DNA of 64,000 bases from Paraburkholderia hayleyella. GTDB lineage: Bacteria > Pseudomonadota > Gammaproteobacteria > Burkholderiales > Burkholderiaceae. Positions within the stretch are counted from its first letter, which is position 1. The number at the start of each line of letters is the position of its first letter. The translations under genes and the position numbers were made by a program. Below are positions 1 to 8,794 of this stretch, one piece after another. Below the pieces are notes generated by a model. That model did not search any database and was not told where the DNA came from. It was given only the letters and a program-made list of their open reading frames with translations. The stretch lies in NCBI RefSeq assembly GCF_009455685.1, contig NZ_QPES01000001.1, positions 868,001-932,000 of the forward strand, read 5' to 3'.

Positions 1-32
1 GTAATGGCGAGCCTGTCGCATCGTCCACTTGG

Positions 33-1349
33 ATGATGGGACACACGCAGGAAAAGATAAAGCTTGGCTCTTCAGTGAATCTCCCGATAGCGTCGTCCAG
101 ATTGATTCGTATGCTTGCTAGTGAAGCAGGATCAAATGGATCTTATGGAGGATGGCAAGTGCTGATGGCGACGAGGTTGGCTTTGCAAGAGAGCCTGGCA
201 TTAAGAGAGCAGGCGGGTGACGGTATCGCTGAGTTTAGCGAATTGATGGCACGGATCTATCAAGGGCCGATGGAGCCGACGCCGTGGGCCAGTGCTCTCG
301 AAATGATCCGGCACAAGTTGCGTGCGAATTACGTCACGCTAGTCTTGCGCGCCGCGGCAAGCGACCGCCGTGCGCCGATTTCGGTGCACGCATCGGAGTT
401 CGGCCCGGTCGTGCCCAATGAAGCGTCATACAACGATTATTACTATTCACTGGACCCCTTCGTTGGGCTTCCAGCGGATCGCGTAGTGACAGCTGACGAA
501 GTATTTGGCGATACCGGCTGGTTATCGAGCGAGTTCTATAAGCAATTTTTAAAGCCTTCTGACGTGCGCTACATCCTCGGTGCAGATTTGCGTACCCAGT
601 CCGGTGTCGAATGCCGTTTTCGCATCTGCCGCAGCCACGCGGAGACGCAGTTCACGGCGCAGGACAAGGCGGTCTGTACCTTGCTGCTCCCCCATCTGAA
701 GCGCGCGGTCGAACTGCATTCACGGCTTGATAGCGTGGAGGTCGAACGTTCCATGTACGCGAATGCCATCAACCGCATGCAGGTAGGCGCAATCACACTC
801 GACAAGGATGGCTCGATCATTAATGCGAACAGTGTCGCAAACGAAATTCTGTCGCAAACCAATGGGCTATGCATTGCGCGAGGCAAAGTGGAAGCCATGA
901 ACGCCCATGAAAACCGGACGTTGCAACGGCTGATCCGGCATGCCGTGATGGGTCATCAAGGCATGGCTGCGGCCATTGTCGAGGCGATGCCGATCACACG
1001 TAGTCGTGACAAGCCACGCCTTGGTTTGCTGGTGCGCTCGATTCTGTTATCGGATTGGGCCGAAGATAACAAGCGCAGTCCAGCTGTCGCGCTTTTCTTG
1101 CGTGATCCCGAGCGCAAGCCGCAAGGGGCGCAAGAGATCATCCGCAAGCTGTTCGATCTCACCCCCGCCGAAGCGTCGCTCGCGCTGTTGTTGACGAATG
1201 GACTCACACTCGATGAGGCGGCTGAAGAGTCGGGGATTAGCAAAAATACGGTGCGCACTCATCTTCGATCGATTTTTTCGAAAACGGGTGTCACCAGGCA
1301 GGCCACGTTAGTCTGCATTTTGCTCGGTAGTGTGGTGCCTTTGGGATAA
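33..1349 (+). CDS. LuxR-family transcriptional regulator (TeiR-like)
   Basis: This 438-residue protein ends in a LuxR/GerE-type helix-turn-helix: about residues 370-432 carry the LTPAEASLALLL entry and the SGISKNTVRTHL recognition region. The upstream 300 residues look like a PAS/autoinducer-type sensor domain but match no ligand class I can name. An ATG at 165 with GGAGG at 147-151 is a better supported start (394 residues), because the first 44 residues look unlike a folded domain. Steroid clusters of Comamonas use a LuxR-type activator (TeiR/TesR), and this gene sits at the edge of a steroid cluster, so steroid-responsive control is a reasonable inference. The effector and the target sites are not visible. 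Confidence 0.8.
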   Translation: MMGHTQEKIKLGSSVNLPIASSRLIRMLASEAGSNGSYGGWQVLMATRLALQESLALREQAGDGIAEFSELMARIYQGPMEPTPWASALEMIRHKLRANYVTLVLRAAASDRRAPISVHASEFGPVVPNEASYNDYYYSLDPFVGLPADRVVTADEVFGDTGWLSSEFYKQFLKPSDVRYILGADLRTQSGVECRFRICRSHAETQFTAQDKAVCTLLLPHLKRAVELHSRLDSVEVERSMYANAINRMQVGAITLDKDGSIINANSVANEILSQTNGLCIARGKVEAMNAHENRTLQRLIRHAVMGHQGMAAAIVEAMPITRSRDKPRLGLLVRSILLSDWAEDNKRSPAVALFLRDPERKPQGAQEIIRKLFDLTPAEASLALLLTNGLTLDEAAEESGISKNTVRTHLRSIFSKTGVTRQATLVCILLGSVVPLG

Positions 1350-1379
1350 ACGCGCTGCCTGCGTGCTGGCAGGTAACGA

Positions 1380-1411
1380 TGGCCAGCGGGTGGCCAGCGG
1401 GTGGCCAGCGG
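1380..1411. repeat. 11-bp tandem repeat, three copies
   Basis: The unit TGGCCAGCGGG occurs three times head to tail (the last copy is one base short), just downstream of the LuxR gene and before the converging glyoxalase-fold gene. Degenerate copies follow. It is probably a slippage-prone spacer with no known role. Confidence 0.7.
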
Positions 1412-1425
1412 TGGCCAACAATGGC

Positions 1426-1785
1426 TTAGCTGGCTTCAGCCGTGCGTTTCTGTGATAGCACGATTAGTGCGCCGTTGCGGTCCTCCAGTACGGCCCGATA
1501 TTCATGAGGCCCGGCATGCACCGGAACCCTAACCGACGCTCCTGCCTTAACCATGCGCTCCAGCGATGAGTACAAATCCTCATCCTCGTCGACCCTTAGC
1601 GTGAGCGCTGTGTTTTCGACGATCTGCTCATCTTTTGACACTAGCGCGATTGTTATCGCGCCGCCGTCGATGGCGCAATAACGATCGCCGTCCCGAAACT
1701 TGATGCTGAGCCCTAGACCTTCTACAAACAATGGCAGGCTTGCGTCGATATCGTCAACCGGATACAGCAGCATCGAGACTTTCAT
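1426..1785 (-). CDS. VOC (glyoxalase/bleomycin-resistance fold) protein
   Basis: The product has 119 residues and begins MKVSMLLYPVDDIDA, the usual first strand of a vicinal-oxygen-chelate module. It continues with a substrate-pocket region and ends with the GPHEYRAVLEDRNG strand that resembles the VOC C-terminal metal-ligand strand. The start at 1785 is chosen because AGAGGA lies 7-8 nt upstream; an in-frame extension to 1830 lacks such a site. It is convergent with the LuxR gene and divergent from the large catabolic run. Its substrate is unknown; it may be an isomerase, lyase or binding protein. Confidence 0.75.
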   Translation of the reverse strand: MKVSMLLYPVDDIDASLPLFVEGLGLSIKFRDGDRYCAIDGGAITIALVSKDEQIVENTALTLRVDEDEDLYSSLERMVKAGASVRVPVHAGPHEYRAVLEDRNGALIVLSQKRTAEAS

Positions 1786-2005
1786 TTTGTTTTTCCTCTG
1801 TGACTGATTTGTCTGATCCAGATTGCGCAAATCATGTTGCGATCGTAATCGTACCTTGACCCGCGCGCCCAGTCTGACTGGATGAGATCGTCAGTGGTTG
1901 TGAACGGTCCAGCACGTCTGGTCACGAAATTGACTGCGTTACTCCAAATAGACGATGCGAGCTTCTACGTGCGCACCGACACTTTCGTCCATGGGCAGTC
2001 ATGGG

Positions 2006-2024
2006 CGCCTGAATTCATCAGGCG
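2006..2024. promoter_or_regulatory. Inverted repeat upstream of the catabolic operon
   Basis: CGCCTGA (2006-2012) and TCAGGCG (2018-2024) form a perfect 7-bp palindrome with a 5-nt spacer, about 45 nt before the first gene of the plus-strand run. It could be an operator for a dimeric regulator or a leader hairpin. No convincing -35/-10 pair was found around it. Confidence 0.35.
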
Positions 2025-2067
2025 TGTGATGGAAGAGTCCGGTTAAATATTCACGGAGACCTACATA

Positions 2068-3225
2068 ATGAAATTTTCTCTGATCTACGAAGCGCAAACC
2101 GTGGATGCAACGCGAGCGGGTGACCATCGAGTGTTCAAGGAGACGGTGGAACAGGCTCTTCTCGCTGAACAGATGGGATTCGACACCATCTGGTGCGTCG
2201 AACATACCTCGCTCACCAACTATGCGCACATGAGCGCGCCAGAGACTTTCCTCGCCTACCTGGCTGGCCGCACGACTCGCATTGGACTCGGCCATGGTGT
2301 GATTTGCCTGCCTCCCGCCATGAACCATCCGATCAAGGTGGCGGAGCGTATTGCCTTGCTCGACATCCTGTCGCAAGGCCGCGTGCATTTCGGGGTTGGC
2401 AAAGGTGGCAGCCAGCAGGAGGCGGGTGCGTTCGGCTATGAGCTGGACAAGCTGCAGCCGATGATCGACGAGTCAATGTATCTGGTGCCGAAGATGTTTG
2501 TGCAGGATGAAATTGAGCATGATGGCACCTACATCAAGATTCCCAAGCGCTCCATTCATCCGAAGCCCTATCAAGATCCTCATCCTCCCATGTATCTTGC
2601 CTGCACCAACTCCGACGCGCTTACCCGCGCAGGCCAGAGAGGTATGGGCGCACTCGTGCTCGGTTTTGGCGGCCCCGATGAGGTTGCCAAAAAGAACCGT
2701 TTGTATCGGGAGGCATGGGCCAACCGCAAAGCGGAAGATCAGGTGGGCTATCGGCCGACCGAGCATTTTGCCGCGTTGTGCCCGGCCATGGTGATGAAAG
2801 ACGGGCAGCAGGCCCGAAAAATTGGCATTCGCGGTCAACGCTATTTCATGGAATCGCTCGCGTACTGGTACACCGGTGGCGAGCGTCCCGATCCATCGAA
2901 GTGGGGCGACGACATGATGCAGGCCGGGAATGGCGAGCAGGTGATTCGGTCACGTTTCGCGTCCGAGGAAGTGATCGTCGATTTCAGCGATCCAGCGTTG
3001 TCGATGATGAACCCCAATCACGCGTATGGCACGGTTGATGACTGTATCGGATATGTGGAGCGTTTGCGCGAGGCCGGTGTCGACGAAGTGCTATTCCTTT
3101 GCCAGATGGGCACGGTTCCGCAAGAAGCACAGCTCGAGACGATCCGGAATATCGGCGAACACGTGATCCCGGTTTTCAACTGCGAGAAGCAACACGAACA
3201 ACGCGAGCAACGCGAATGTGCTTGA
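2068..3225 (+). CDS. LLM-class flavin-dependent oxidoreductase
   Basis: This 385-residue protein has the bacterial-luciferase-like (F420/FMN-dependent) TIM barrel. Visible features are the N-terminal MKFSLIYEAQ strand, the ERIALLDILSQGRVHFGVGKG segment typical of the family, and a C-terminal domain with the DDCIGYVERLREAGVDEVLFL helix-strand unit. GGAGAC precedes the ATG. It opens the plus-strand steroid run and lies about 110 nt before hsaA, so a monooxygenase or reductase role on a steroid intermediate is likely, but no substrate can be read from the sequence. The C-terminus carries a short duplicated EQREQRE tail. Confidence 0.85.
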   Translation: MKFSLIYEAQTVDATRAGDHRVFKETVEQALLAEQMGFDTIWCVEHTSLTNYAHMSAPETFLAYLAGRTTRIGLGHGVICLPPAMNHPIKVAERIALLDILSQGRVHFGVGKGGSQQEAGAFGYELDKLQPMIDESMYLVPKMFVQDEIEHDGTYIKIPKRSIHPKPYQDPHPPMYLACTNSDALTRAGQRGMGALVLGFGGPDEVAKKNRLYREAWANRKAEDQVGYRPTEHFAALCPAMVMKDGQQARKIGIRGQRYFMESLAYWYTGGERPDPSKWGDDMMQAGNGEQVIRSRFASEEVIVDFSDPALSMMNPNHAYGTVDDCIGYVERLREAGVDEVLFLCQMGTVPQEAQLETIRNIGEHVIPVFNCEKQHEQREQRECA

Positions 3226-3333
3226 CGCGTGATCACGCTTTCTTGCCGGGGTGGCACATCTCCGGCCGCACGGATCGTTGACACCCGTACCCATAACCCA
3301 GGAGCGGCACAGGCCGCCCAACAGGAGACAGTC

Positions 3334-4527
3334 GTGCATCGAGATAACAGTTCCGATGCTCTTGCCGCCACGCTGATCGCTCGTGCGCAGGAGCTGGCGC
3401 CGGTCCTCGCGCAGCGCGCGGTACAGGCGGAGGCACAAGGGCGCATCCCGGACGAAACGATCGCTGAGATGCAGGCAGCGGGTTTCTTCAAGGTTTTGCA
3501 GCCAAGGCGCTACGGTGGCTACGAACTCGATCCACAAACCTTTTTCGACATCCAGATTGCGCTTGCGCGCGGTTGTATGTCGACGGCCTGGATCTATGGC
3601 GTTATCGGTGTCCATAACTGGCAGCTCGCGCTATTCGATGGCCAGGCCCAGGAAGAGGTGTGGGGCAATGAAGTATCGACGCTCATTGCTTCCTCCTATA
3701 TGCCCGTGGGCCGGGTAAGCCCCGTAGAAGGAGGCTTCCGGCTGTCCGGTCACTGGAAGTTTTCGAGCGGCATCGAGCTCTGCGAATGGGTGTACCTCGG
3801 TGCGCTGGTGACTCCCGTTAAGGCAGGCGGGGCGCCAGAATATCGAACCTTCCTTCTGCCCAAACACGATTACACGGTTGTACACGATTGGGATGTGCTC
3901 GGGCTGCGCGCGACGGGCAGTCACGACATCGTTGTCGACGATGTATTCGTGCCGGCTTACCGAACGCACAAAGCGCTCGACGGCATGATGGGCACAAGCC
4001 CTGGCCTTGCACTGAACGACGCTGTGATTTTTCATCTTCCCTTCGCTCAAATTTTCGTGCGCGCGGTATGCACGTCTTGCATCGGCGCGTTGCAGGGCGC
4101 TATTGATGATTTCACCTCGTATGCGGCCACGCGGGTTAGCGCGAACAGTGGCGTCAGGACAACCGATGATCCCGGTGCGCAAAGCGCCTGTGCGAGTGCG
4201 GCAGTTGCGATTGATGAGATGCAGGTGATCCTCAAGCGCAACTTCGCCGAACTGCTTGCCGCCGCTCATGATGGCCGTGCGGTTTCGATTGAGCGCCGCG
4301 TGCACTTCCGCTACCAGGCCGCACAAGTGGCCGAGCGTTGTGCCCAGGCTGCGAATTCTCTGCTGCGTTATTCGGGCGGCAATGGGATTTATCAACGCAA
4401 CCCGCTTGTGCGCCGTTTCCTTGATTTGCATGCGGCCCGCGCGCATTACGCCAATAACCTCGACCGCTTTGGCCAGAATCTCGGGGCCGTCATGCTCGGT
4501 CGGGAGAACACCGATTTCTTCATCTGA
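3334..4527 (+). CDS. hsaA: 3-HSA hydroxylase oxygenase component (HsaA-type flavin monooxygenase)
   Basis: This 397-residue protein has the acyl-CoA-dehydrogenase fold of group D flavin monooxygenases. HsaA (TesA2 in Comamonas) 4-hydroxylates the phenolic ring of 3-HSA, using reduced flavin, to give the catechol 3,4-DHSA. Supporting segments are GRIPDETIAEMQAAGFFKVL, the GHWKFSSGIELCEWVYLGA beta domain and the RYSGGNGIYQ active-site region. I chose a GTG start at 3334, with AGGAG 7 nt upstream, over an in-frame ATG at 3229, because the extra N-terminus is low-complexity and the family length is about 395. The flavin-reductase partner HsaB lies two genes downstream. Confidence 0.88.
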   Translation: MHRDNSSDALAATLIARAQELAPVLAQRAVQAEAQGRIPDETIAEMQAAGFFKVLQPRRYGGYELDPQTFFDIQIALARGCMSTAWIYGVIGVHNWQLALFDGQAQEEVWGNEVSTLIASSYMPVGRVSPVEGGFRLSGHWKFSSGIELCEWVYLGALVTPVKAGGAPEYRTFLLPKHDYTVVHDWDVLGLRATGSHDIVVDDVFVPAYRTHKALDGMMGTSPGLALNDAVIFHLPFAQIFVRAVCTSCIGALQGAIDDFTSYAATRVSANSGVRTTDDPGAQSACASAAVAIDEMQVILKRNFAELLAAAHDGRAVSIERRVHFRYQAAQVAERCAQAANSLLRYSGGNGIYQRNPLVRRFLDLHAARAHYANNLDRFGQNLGAVMLGRENTDFFI

Positions 4528-4537
4528 AGGGGCGGCC

Positions 4538-6298
4538 ATGAGTGACACCAAAATGCAGCGGCATGTCTTCGACATCGTTGTCGTGGGCTCCGGTGCTGGC
4601 GGCATGCTAGCCGCGTGCCGCGCTGCTGATCGTGGGCTGTCGGTTGTTGTCATCGAGAAAACCGGGTGGTACGGCGGAACATCGGCGATCTCAGGAGGCT
4701 CGATCTGGATTCCATGCAACCACCATATTGCCGCGTTGGGTTCGAGCGATTCGCGCGCGGCAGCACGCACGTATCTTGACGCGTGCACAGCAGGCATGAC
4801 GCCCGAAGACAAGATCGATGCCTATCTTGACCAGGCCCCCGAGATGCTGCGCTATCTGGAAGCGAGAACGCCGGTGCGCTATCAGGCCTTGCCGTCGTAC
4901 GCCGACTACTTTCAGAAGCTGCCGGGTGCCATGCCCGGTTACCGGACACTCGATCCGCTGCCGTTTGACGGCACGTTGCTGGGTGACGAGCTGAGACACT
5001 TGCGTCCACCGTCGCCAGGCACGCTGATCGGCGGACGTATCGCGGTGACTTCGAAAGAAGCGCACCAAATGTTTTCACGGAGTTCGGGGTATATCCGGCT
5101 CGTGTTGGGTCAGTTCGGGCGTTACTGGTTCGACTGGAGCATGCGCGTGCGTTCGCCGCGAGACCGGCGTCTGACGCTGGGTAATGCGCTGGCAGGCGGT
5201 TTGCGTTGGGCGCTGTTTGAGCGTGGCGTGCAGCTCTGGCTTGAGACCCCGATGCATCACCTGCTTGAAACGGACGGCCGCGTCACGGGCGTGCAGGTGC
5301 TGCGTGCCGGCCAGCTGTTGAACGTGTCGGCACGGCACGGCGTGATTCTCGCGGCAGGAGGGTTTGAGCGTAACCAGTCGATGCGGGAGCGCTATCTACC
5401 GCACCCGACCAGCGCCAAATGGAGTGCTGCGTCCCCCGCCAATACGGGCGATGCCATCGCCGAAGGTGAACGGCTCGGTGGTGCACTCGCGTTAATGGAG
5501 CATGTTTGGGGGGCGCCAACCATCGACGTTGCCGGCGAAGAAAAGCAACGCGCGCTGTTTGTCGAGCGCAGTTTCCCTGGTTGCGTGGTGGTCAATGCCC
5601 GAGGGCATCGTTTTGTTAACGAAGCCGCACCGTATTCGGAATTTGTGCGCGCCATGTATCGGGACCATGCCGGTGAAGGCGCGAGTGTGCCGGTATGGAT
5701 GGTGTTCGATTCACGCTTTCGTCAAAAGTATCCCTGTGGACCCATCATGCCCGCCTCAATGAGGCCCGATGCGTTTATCCCCAGGCGGTTCCGGGACGTG
5801 CTGGTTCGGGCGGACACGATCAAGGCGCTTGCTGCACGAATCAAGGTTGACGAGGCGGGGCTGAGTGGCACCCTGCGCAACATGGCGCGGTATGCGGTGA
5901 CAGGGATCGACGAGGAGTTTGGCAAGGGCGATAACGTGTTCGATACCTACTACGGTGACCCCGGGGTGAAGCCGAATCCCTGCCTGGCCGCGATTGATCA
6001 GGCGCCGTTCTATGCGGTCCGTATTGACGCGGGTGATATCGGCACGAAAGGCGGGCTCGTCACAGATGCACAAGCGCGGGTCTTGCGCGGAAATGGCGCT
6101 CCGGTTGAAGGTCTCTATGCGATTGGTAACACCAGCGCGTCAATGATGGGCACAAGCTATCCTGGCGCCGGCTCGGTCATTGGGCCCGCGATGACTTTTG
6201 GTTTCATCGCCGCCAATCATATTGCGCAGCAGGCTGCTGCTGGATCGAGTCGGGCTGCGCAGCACTTATCGAGAGAACTTGAAGGAGTCACACCATGA
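4538..6298 (+). CDS. kstD: 3-ketosteroid delta1-dehydrogenase
   Basis: This 586-residue FAD enzyme introduces the C1-C2 double bond of ring A. With KshAB it makes the unstable 9-hydroxy-androstadienedione that opens to the seco-steroid. The N-terminal VVVGSGAGGM dinucleotide-binding loop (residues 14-23) and the C-terminal MGTSYPGAG segment (Tyr541 and a glycine four residues later) match the KstD active-site signature rather than that of the delta4 enzyme. The ATG at 4538 follows AAGGGGCGG; a longer in-frame reading from 4256 overlaps hsaA and is rejected. The gene starts 10 nt after hsaA and overlaps the next gene by 4 nt. Comamonas calls this gene tesH. Confidence 0.88.
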   Translation: MSDTKMQRHVFDIVVVGSGAGGMLAACRAADRGLSVVVIEKTGWYGGTSAISGGSIWIPCNHHIAALGSSDSRAAARTYLDACTAGMTPEDKIDAYLDQAPEMLRYLEARTPVRYQALPSYADYFQKLPGAMPGYRTLDPLPFDGTLLGDELRHLRPPSPGTLIGGRIAVTSKEAHQMFSRSSGYIRLVLGQFGRYWFDWSMRVRSPRDRRLTLGNALAGGLRWALFERGVQLWLETPMHHLLETDGRVTGVQVLRAGQLLNVSARHGVILAAGGFERNQSMRERYLPHPTSAKWSAASPANTGDAIAEGERLGGALALMEHVWGAPTIDVAGEEKQRALFVERSFPGCVVVNARGHRFVNEAAPYSEFVRAMYRDHAGEGASVPVWMVFDSRFRQKYPCGPIMPASMRPDAFIPRRFRDVLVRADTIKALAARIKVDEAGLSGTLRNMARYAVTGIDEEFGKGDNVFDTYYGDPGVKPNPCLAAIDQAPFYAVRIDAGDIGTKGGLVTDAQARVLRGNGAPVEGLYAIGNTSASMMGTSYPGAGSVIGPAMTFGFIAANHIAQQAAAGSSRAAQHLSRELEGVTP

Positions 6299-6813
6299 CC
6301 GACGGATCCATCCATCCCTTGCATGCGGACATGTTGCTCGCCATGCGGCGCCTCGCCCGCTCCGTGGCCGTGATCAGTTGCAGTCATGCAGGCCGGCGCT
6401 ATTCGATGTCGGCTACGGCGGTGGATGCCTTGTCGACCGAGCCGCCATCGCTCCTGATCTGCATTAACCGCACGGCATCGCTCTATGCCCCACTCGACGC
6501 CGGGGCTGATTTTTGCGTGAACGTGCTGTCCGCGCGCCATCGGGGTATAGCGATAGATTGCAGTGGCCGCCTGAAAGGCGAGGCGCGTTTTACTACCGGT
6601 AACTGGCAGACATCTGTTCATGGCGTGCCCTATCTTCATGATGCGCAGGCAAGTCTTGTCTGTGCCCAGGACGGACGTTTCGTGTACGGCACCCATACCG
6701 TTTTTATTGGGCGGCTCACGGAAGTGCTGGTGAGCGGCGAGGTTGACCCACTGGTCTATGTCAATGGAGCCTACACAACCGCTCGGGCACTGGTAAGCCA
6801 TGCGGCAGCATGA
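6295..6813 (+). CDS. hsaB: Flavin reductase of 3-HSA hydroxylase (HsaB)
   Basis: The 172-residue product has the flavin-reductase-like split-barrel domain across almost its full length. Features include SMSATAVDALSTEPPSLLICINRTASLY near residues 37-64 (the flavin-binding T-A-V and P-P-S elements) and FCVNVLSARH. It would reduce FMN/FAD with NADH and pass it to HsaA. The ATG overlaps the kstD stop as ATGA, so the two are translationally coupled. HsaB/TesA1 proteins are about 170-190 residues, so this one is full length. Confidence 0.87.
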   Translation: MTDGSIHPLHADMLLAMRRLARSVAVISCSHAGRRYSMSATAVDALSTEPPSLLICINRTASLYAPLDAGADFCVNVLSARHRGIAIDCSGRLKGEARFTTGNWQTSVHGVPYLHDAQASLVCAQDGRFVYGTHTVFIGRLTEVLVSGEVDPLVYVNGAYTTARALVSHAAA

Positions 6814-6824
6814 CACGCACGCAC

Positions 6825-6879
6825 ACGGTTCAGGCACGGTTCAGGCACGGTTCAGGTACGGTTCAAACACGGTTCAAAT
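6825..6879. repeat. 11-bp tandem repeat, five copies
   Basis: The unit CACGGTTCAGG is repeated five times without gaps; the last two copies end in AAA instead of AGG. The array fills the gap between hsaB and the next SDR gene, inside a transcription unit. It has the same period as the array at 1380-1411 but an unrelated sequence. If transcribed it does not form an obvious hairpin. Confidence 0.85.
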
Positions 6880-6896
6880 CCAGAATGGAACAAAAA

Positions 6897-7661
6897 ATGA
6901 CTGGCAAGCTCGATGGCAAGATCGCAATCGTCACTGGCGCGGCAAGTGGCGTTGGCAAGGCTGATGCCCTACTGTTCGCACGCGAAGGTGCGCGGGTGGT
7001 CCTGACCGATGTGAACGAAGAGGATGGTCGTGAGCTAGCCCGCGAGATTGGGCGTGCCGCGTATTTTGTGCGTCACGACATCGCCTCGGAGGCGAACTGG
7101 GATGACGTCCTTGGCACGACGCAAAAGCAATACGGCGCACCGGATATCCTCGTCAACAATGCCGCGATCCTCATTGCCAGCAACATCGAGGAAGGCTCGC
7201 TCGCTGACTGGCAACGCACGCTGCGCGTCAACGCGGACGGCTACTTCCTGGGTTGCCGCGCTGCCGTACGGGCCATGAAGGCAAAAGGCGGCGCGATCGT
7301 CAACATGTCGTCGGCCGCGGCGCTCGGCGGCATGGGCATGTTTTGCGCGTACTCGGCGAGTAAAGGGGCGGTGACGGCCATGACGCGTTCGATCGCAGCC
7401 TATTGCAAACAGCAAGGCTATCGGATCCGCTGCAACTCGATTCATCCAGACGGGATTTTTACACCGATGACCGCACAGTATTTCGGTGCTGCGGAAGAGA
7501 CACGACGCCTGCTTGAACAGGGTATTGATCCGCAAGGCCGCCTGGCGCTAGCGGAAGACGTAGCAAACCTTGTGTTGTTCCTCGCCTGTGACGAGTCGCG
7601 CTTCATCAATGGCAGCGAGTACCGGATCGACAATGGGCAACTCATCATGGGCGCAGCCTGA
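6897..7661 (+). CDS. SDR, 3beta/17beta-hydroxysteroid dehydrogenase-like
   Basis: This is a classical short-chain dehydrogenase of 254 residues: TGAASGVG at 13-20, NNAA at 87-90, Ser138/139, Tyr152 and Lys156 as the catalytic set. The segments VRHDIASEANW, GYRIRCNSIHPDGIFTPM and LVLFLACDESRFINGSEY closely resemble the Comamonas 3beta/17beta-hydroxysteroid dehydrogenase as I remember it. Oxidation of a ring or C17 hydroxyl before ring cleavage is therefore the best guess. I start at 6897; an upstream in-frame ATG (6810) would translate the 11-bp repeats. Confidence 0.8.
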   Translation: MTGKLDGKIAIVTGAASGVGKADALLFAREGARVVLTDVNEEDGRELAREIGRAAYFVRHDIASEANWDDVLGTTQKQYGAPDILVNNAAILIASNIEEGSLADWQRTLRVNADGYFLGCRAAVRAMKAKGGAIVNMSSAAALGGMGMFCAYSASKGAVTAMTRSIAAYCKQQGYRIRCNSIHPDGIFTPMTAQYFGAAEETRRLLEQGIDPQGRLALAEDVANLVLFLACDESRFINGSEYRIDNGQLIMGAA

Positions 7662-7679
7662 GGCGCACGGTGCACAGTA

Positions 7680-8735
7680 ATGGATGAGGTGCGTTTTCAT
7701 CGGTTGACCGTCATGAGCGTGATTGAGGAAAGCACCGATGCCTACTCTTTCATGTTCGACGTGCCGCCCGAACTGGAACCCGAATTTGCTTACCAGCCTG
7801 GGCAGTTCCTCACGTTACGCGTGCCTTGCGCTGAGACCCAGGTGCAGCGCTGCTATTCATTGTCGAGCGCACCCGGTGTCGATGCAGCACTCAAGATCAC
7901 CGTTAAACGTGTCCGCGATGGCCGGGCTTCGAACTGGTTATGCGATTGCCTGAAAGAAGGCGAGGTGATCGAGGTCATGCCCCCTGCGGGCGTGTTCACG
8001 CCACGCTCGCTTGATGGCGATCTGCTGCTGTTTGCAGGAGGCAGCGGGATCACGCCGATCTTGTCGATTATCAAATCAGCACTGGTCTATGGCCGTGGCA
8101 TACAGACCTTGATCTACGCCAACCGGGACGAAAGCAGTGTGATCTTTCTCGCCGAATTGCGGCAACTGGTGCAGCGGCATCCGGGACGGTTGCGCCTCAT
8201 TCACTGGCTCGACAGCATCCAGGGCATACCGCAGCAACGGCATCTGGAAGAACTGGCTCGTCCCTGGAGCCAGCAGGAGACCTTTATTTGTGGCCCCGCG
8301 CGCTTCATGGAACACGCGCTGGGTGCGATGGCCGGGCTGGGCTTGCCTCGGGCGCGGATACATGTGGAACGGTTCGCCTCGTTGCCCGATGCGATTGATT
8401 TGCCGCCCGCAAGCGATGTCGGCCAGGGTGCGTCGGAGCCTGGCGCTGCGGAAAAAAAGGGGGCGGCGATAGAGACCGTGCTTGACGGCACCACGTTCCA
8501 GTTCGAGAGCCTGCCCGGGGAGACCTTGCTCGAAGCCATGCTGCGAACGGGTTTACGCGCGCCGAATTCATGCCGCATGGGACAGTGCGGCGCCTGCATG
8601 TGCCGGGTTGAAACAGGTCGCGTTGCGCTTGATCGCAACCCGCTCCTTGATGATGAGGAACGCGCTGCAGGCTGGACCCTCGCGTGCTGCGCGAGGCCCG
8701 AGAGTGCCGCGCTGCGAGTGGTTTTTCCCGACTGA
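7680..8735 (+). CDS. kshB: 3-ketosteroid 9alpha-hydroxylase reductase (KshB)
   Basis: The 351-residue protein has three domains in order. The first is an FAD-binding ferredoxin-reductase domain (RCYSLSS near residue 60). The second is an NAD(P)-binding domain (LLFAGGSGITPILSI near residues 118-132). The third is a C-terminal plant-type [2Fe-2S] ferredoxin with Cys298-x4-Cys303-x2-Cys306 and a fourth Cys near 336. This is the architecture of KshB, which passes electrons from NADH to the Rieske oxygenase KshA. KshA is about 20 kb downstream (28892), so the two components are not adjacent. Confidence 0.85.
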   Translation: MDEVRFHRLTVMSVIEESTDAYSFMFDVPPELEPEFAYQPGQFLTLRVPCAETQVQRCYSLSSAPGVDAALKITVKRVRDGRASNWLCDCLKEGEVIEVMPPAGVFTPRSLDGDLLLFAGGSGITPILSIIKSALVYGRGIQTLIYANRDESSVIFLAELRQLVQRHPGRLRLIHWLDSIQGIPQQRHLEELARPWSQQETFICGPARFMEHALGAMAGLGLPRARIHVERFASLPDAIDLPPASDVGQGASEPGAAEKKGAAIETVLDGTTFQFESLPGETLLEAMLRTGLRAPNSCRMGQCGACMCRVETGRVALDRNPLLDDEERAAGWTLACCARPESAALRVVFPD

Positions 8736-8794
8736 GCCGTTTGAGCCGTTTTGTGCCCGCGGCGCGAAAGGCATTTTTTTGTGCCCTCTGGATC

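Noticed and set aside
3631..4812. A 393-codon minus-strand open frame opposite hsaA and kstD
   Set aside because: It is antisense to clear flavoenzyme genes and the composition is Arg/His/Ala-rich shadow coding.
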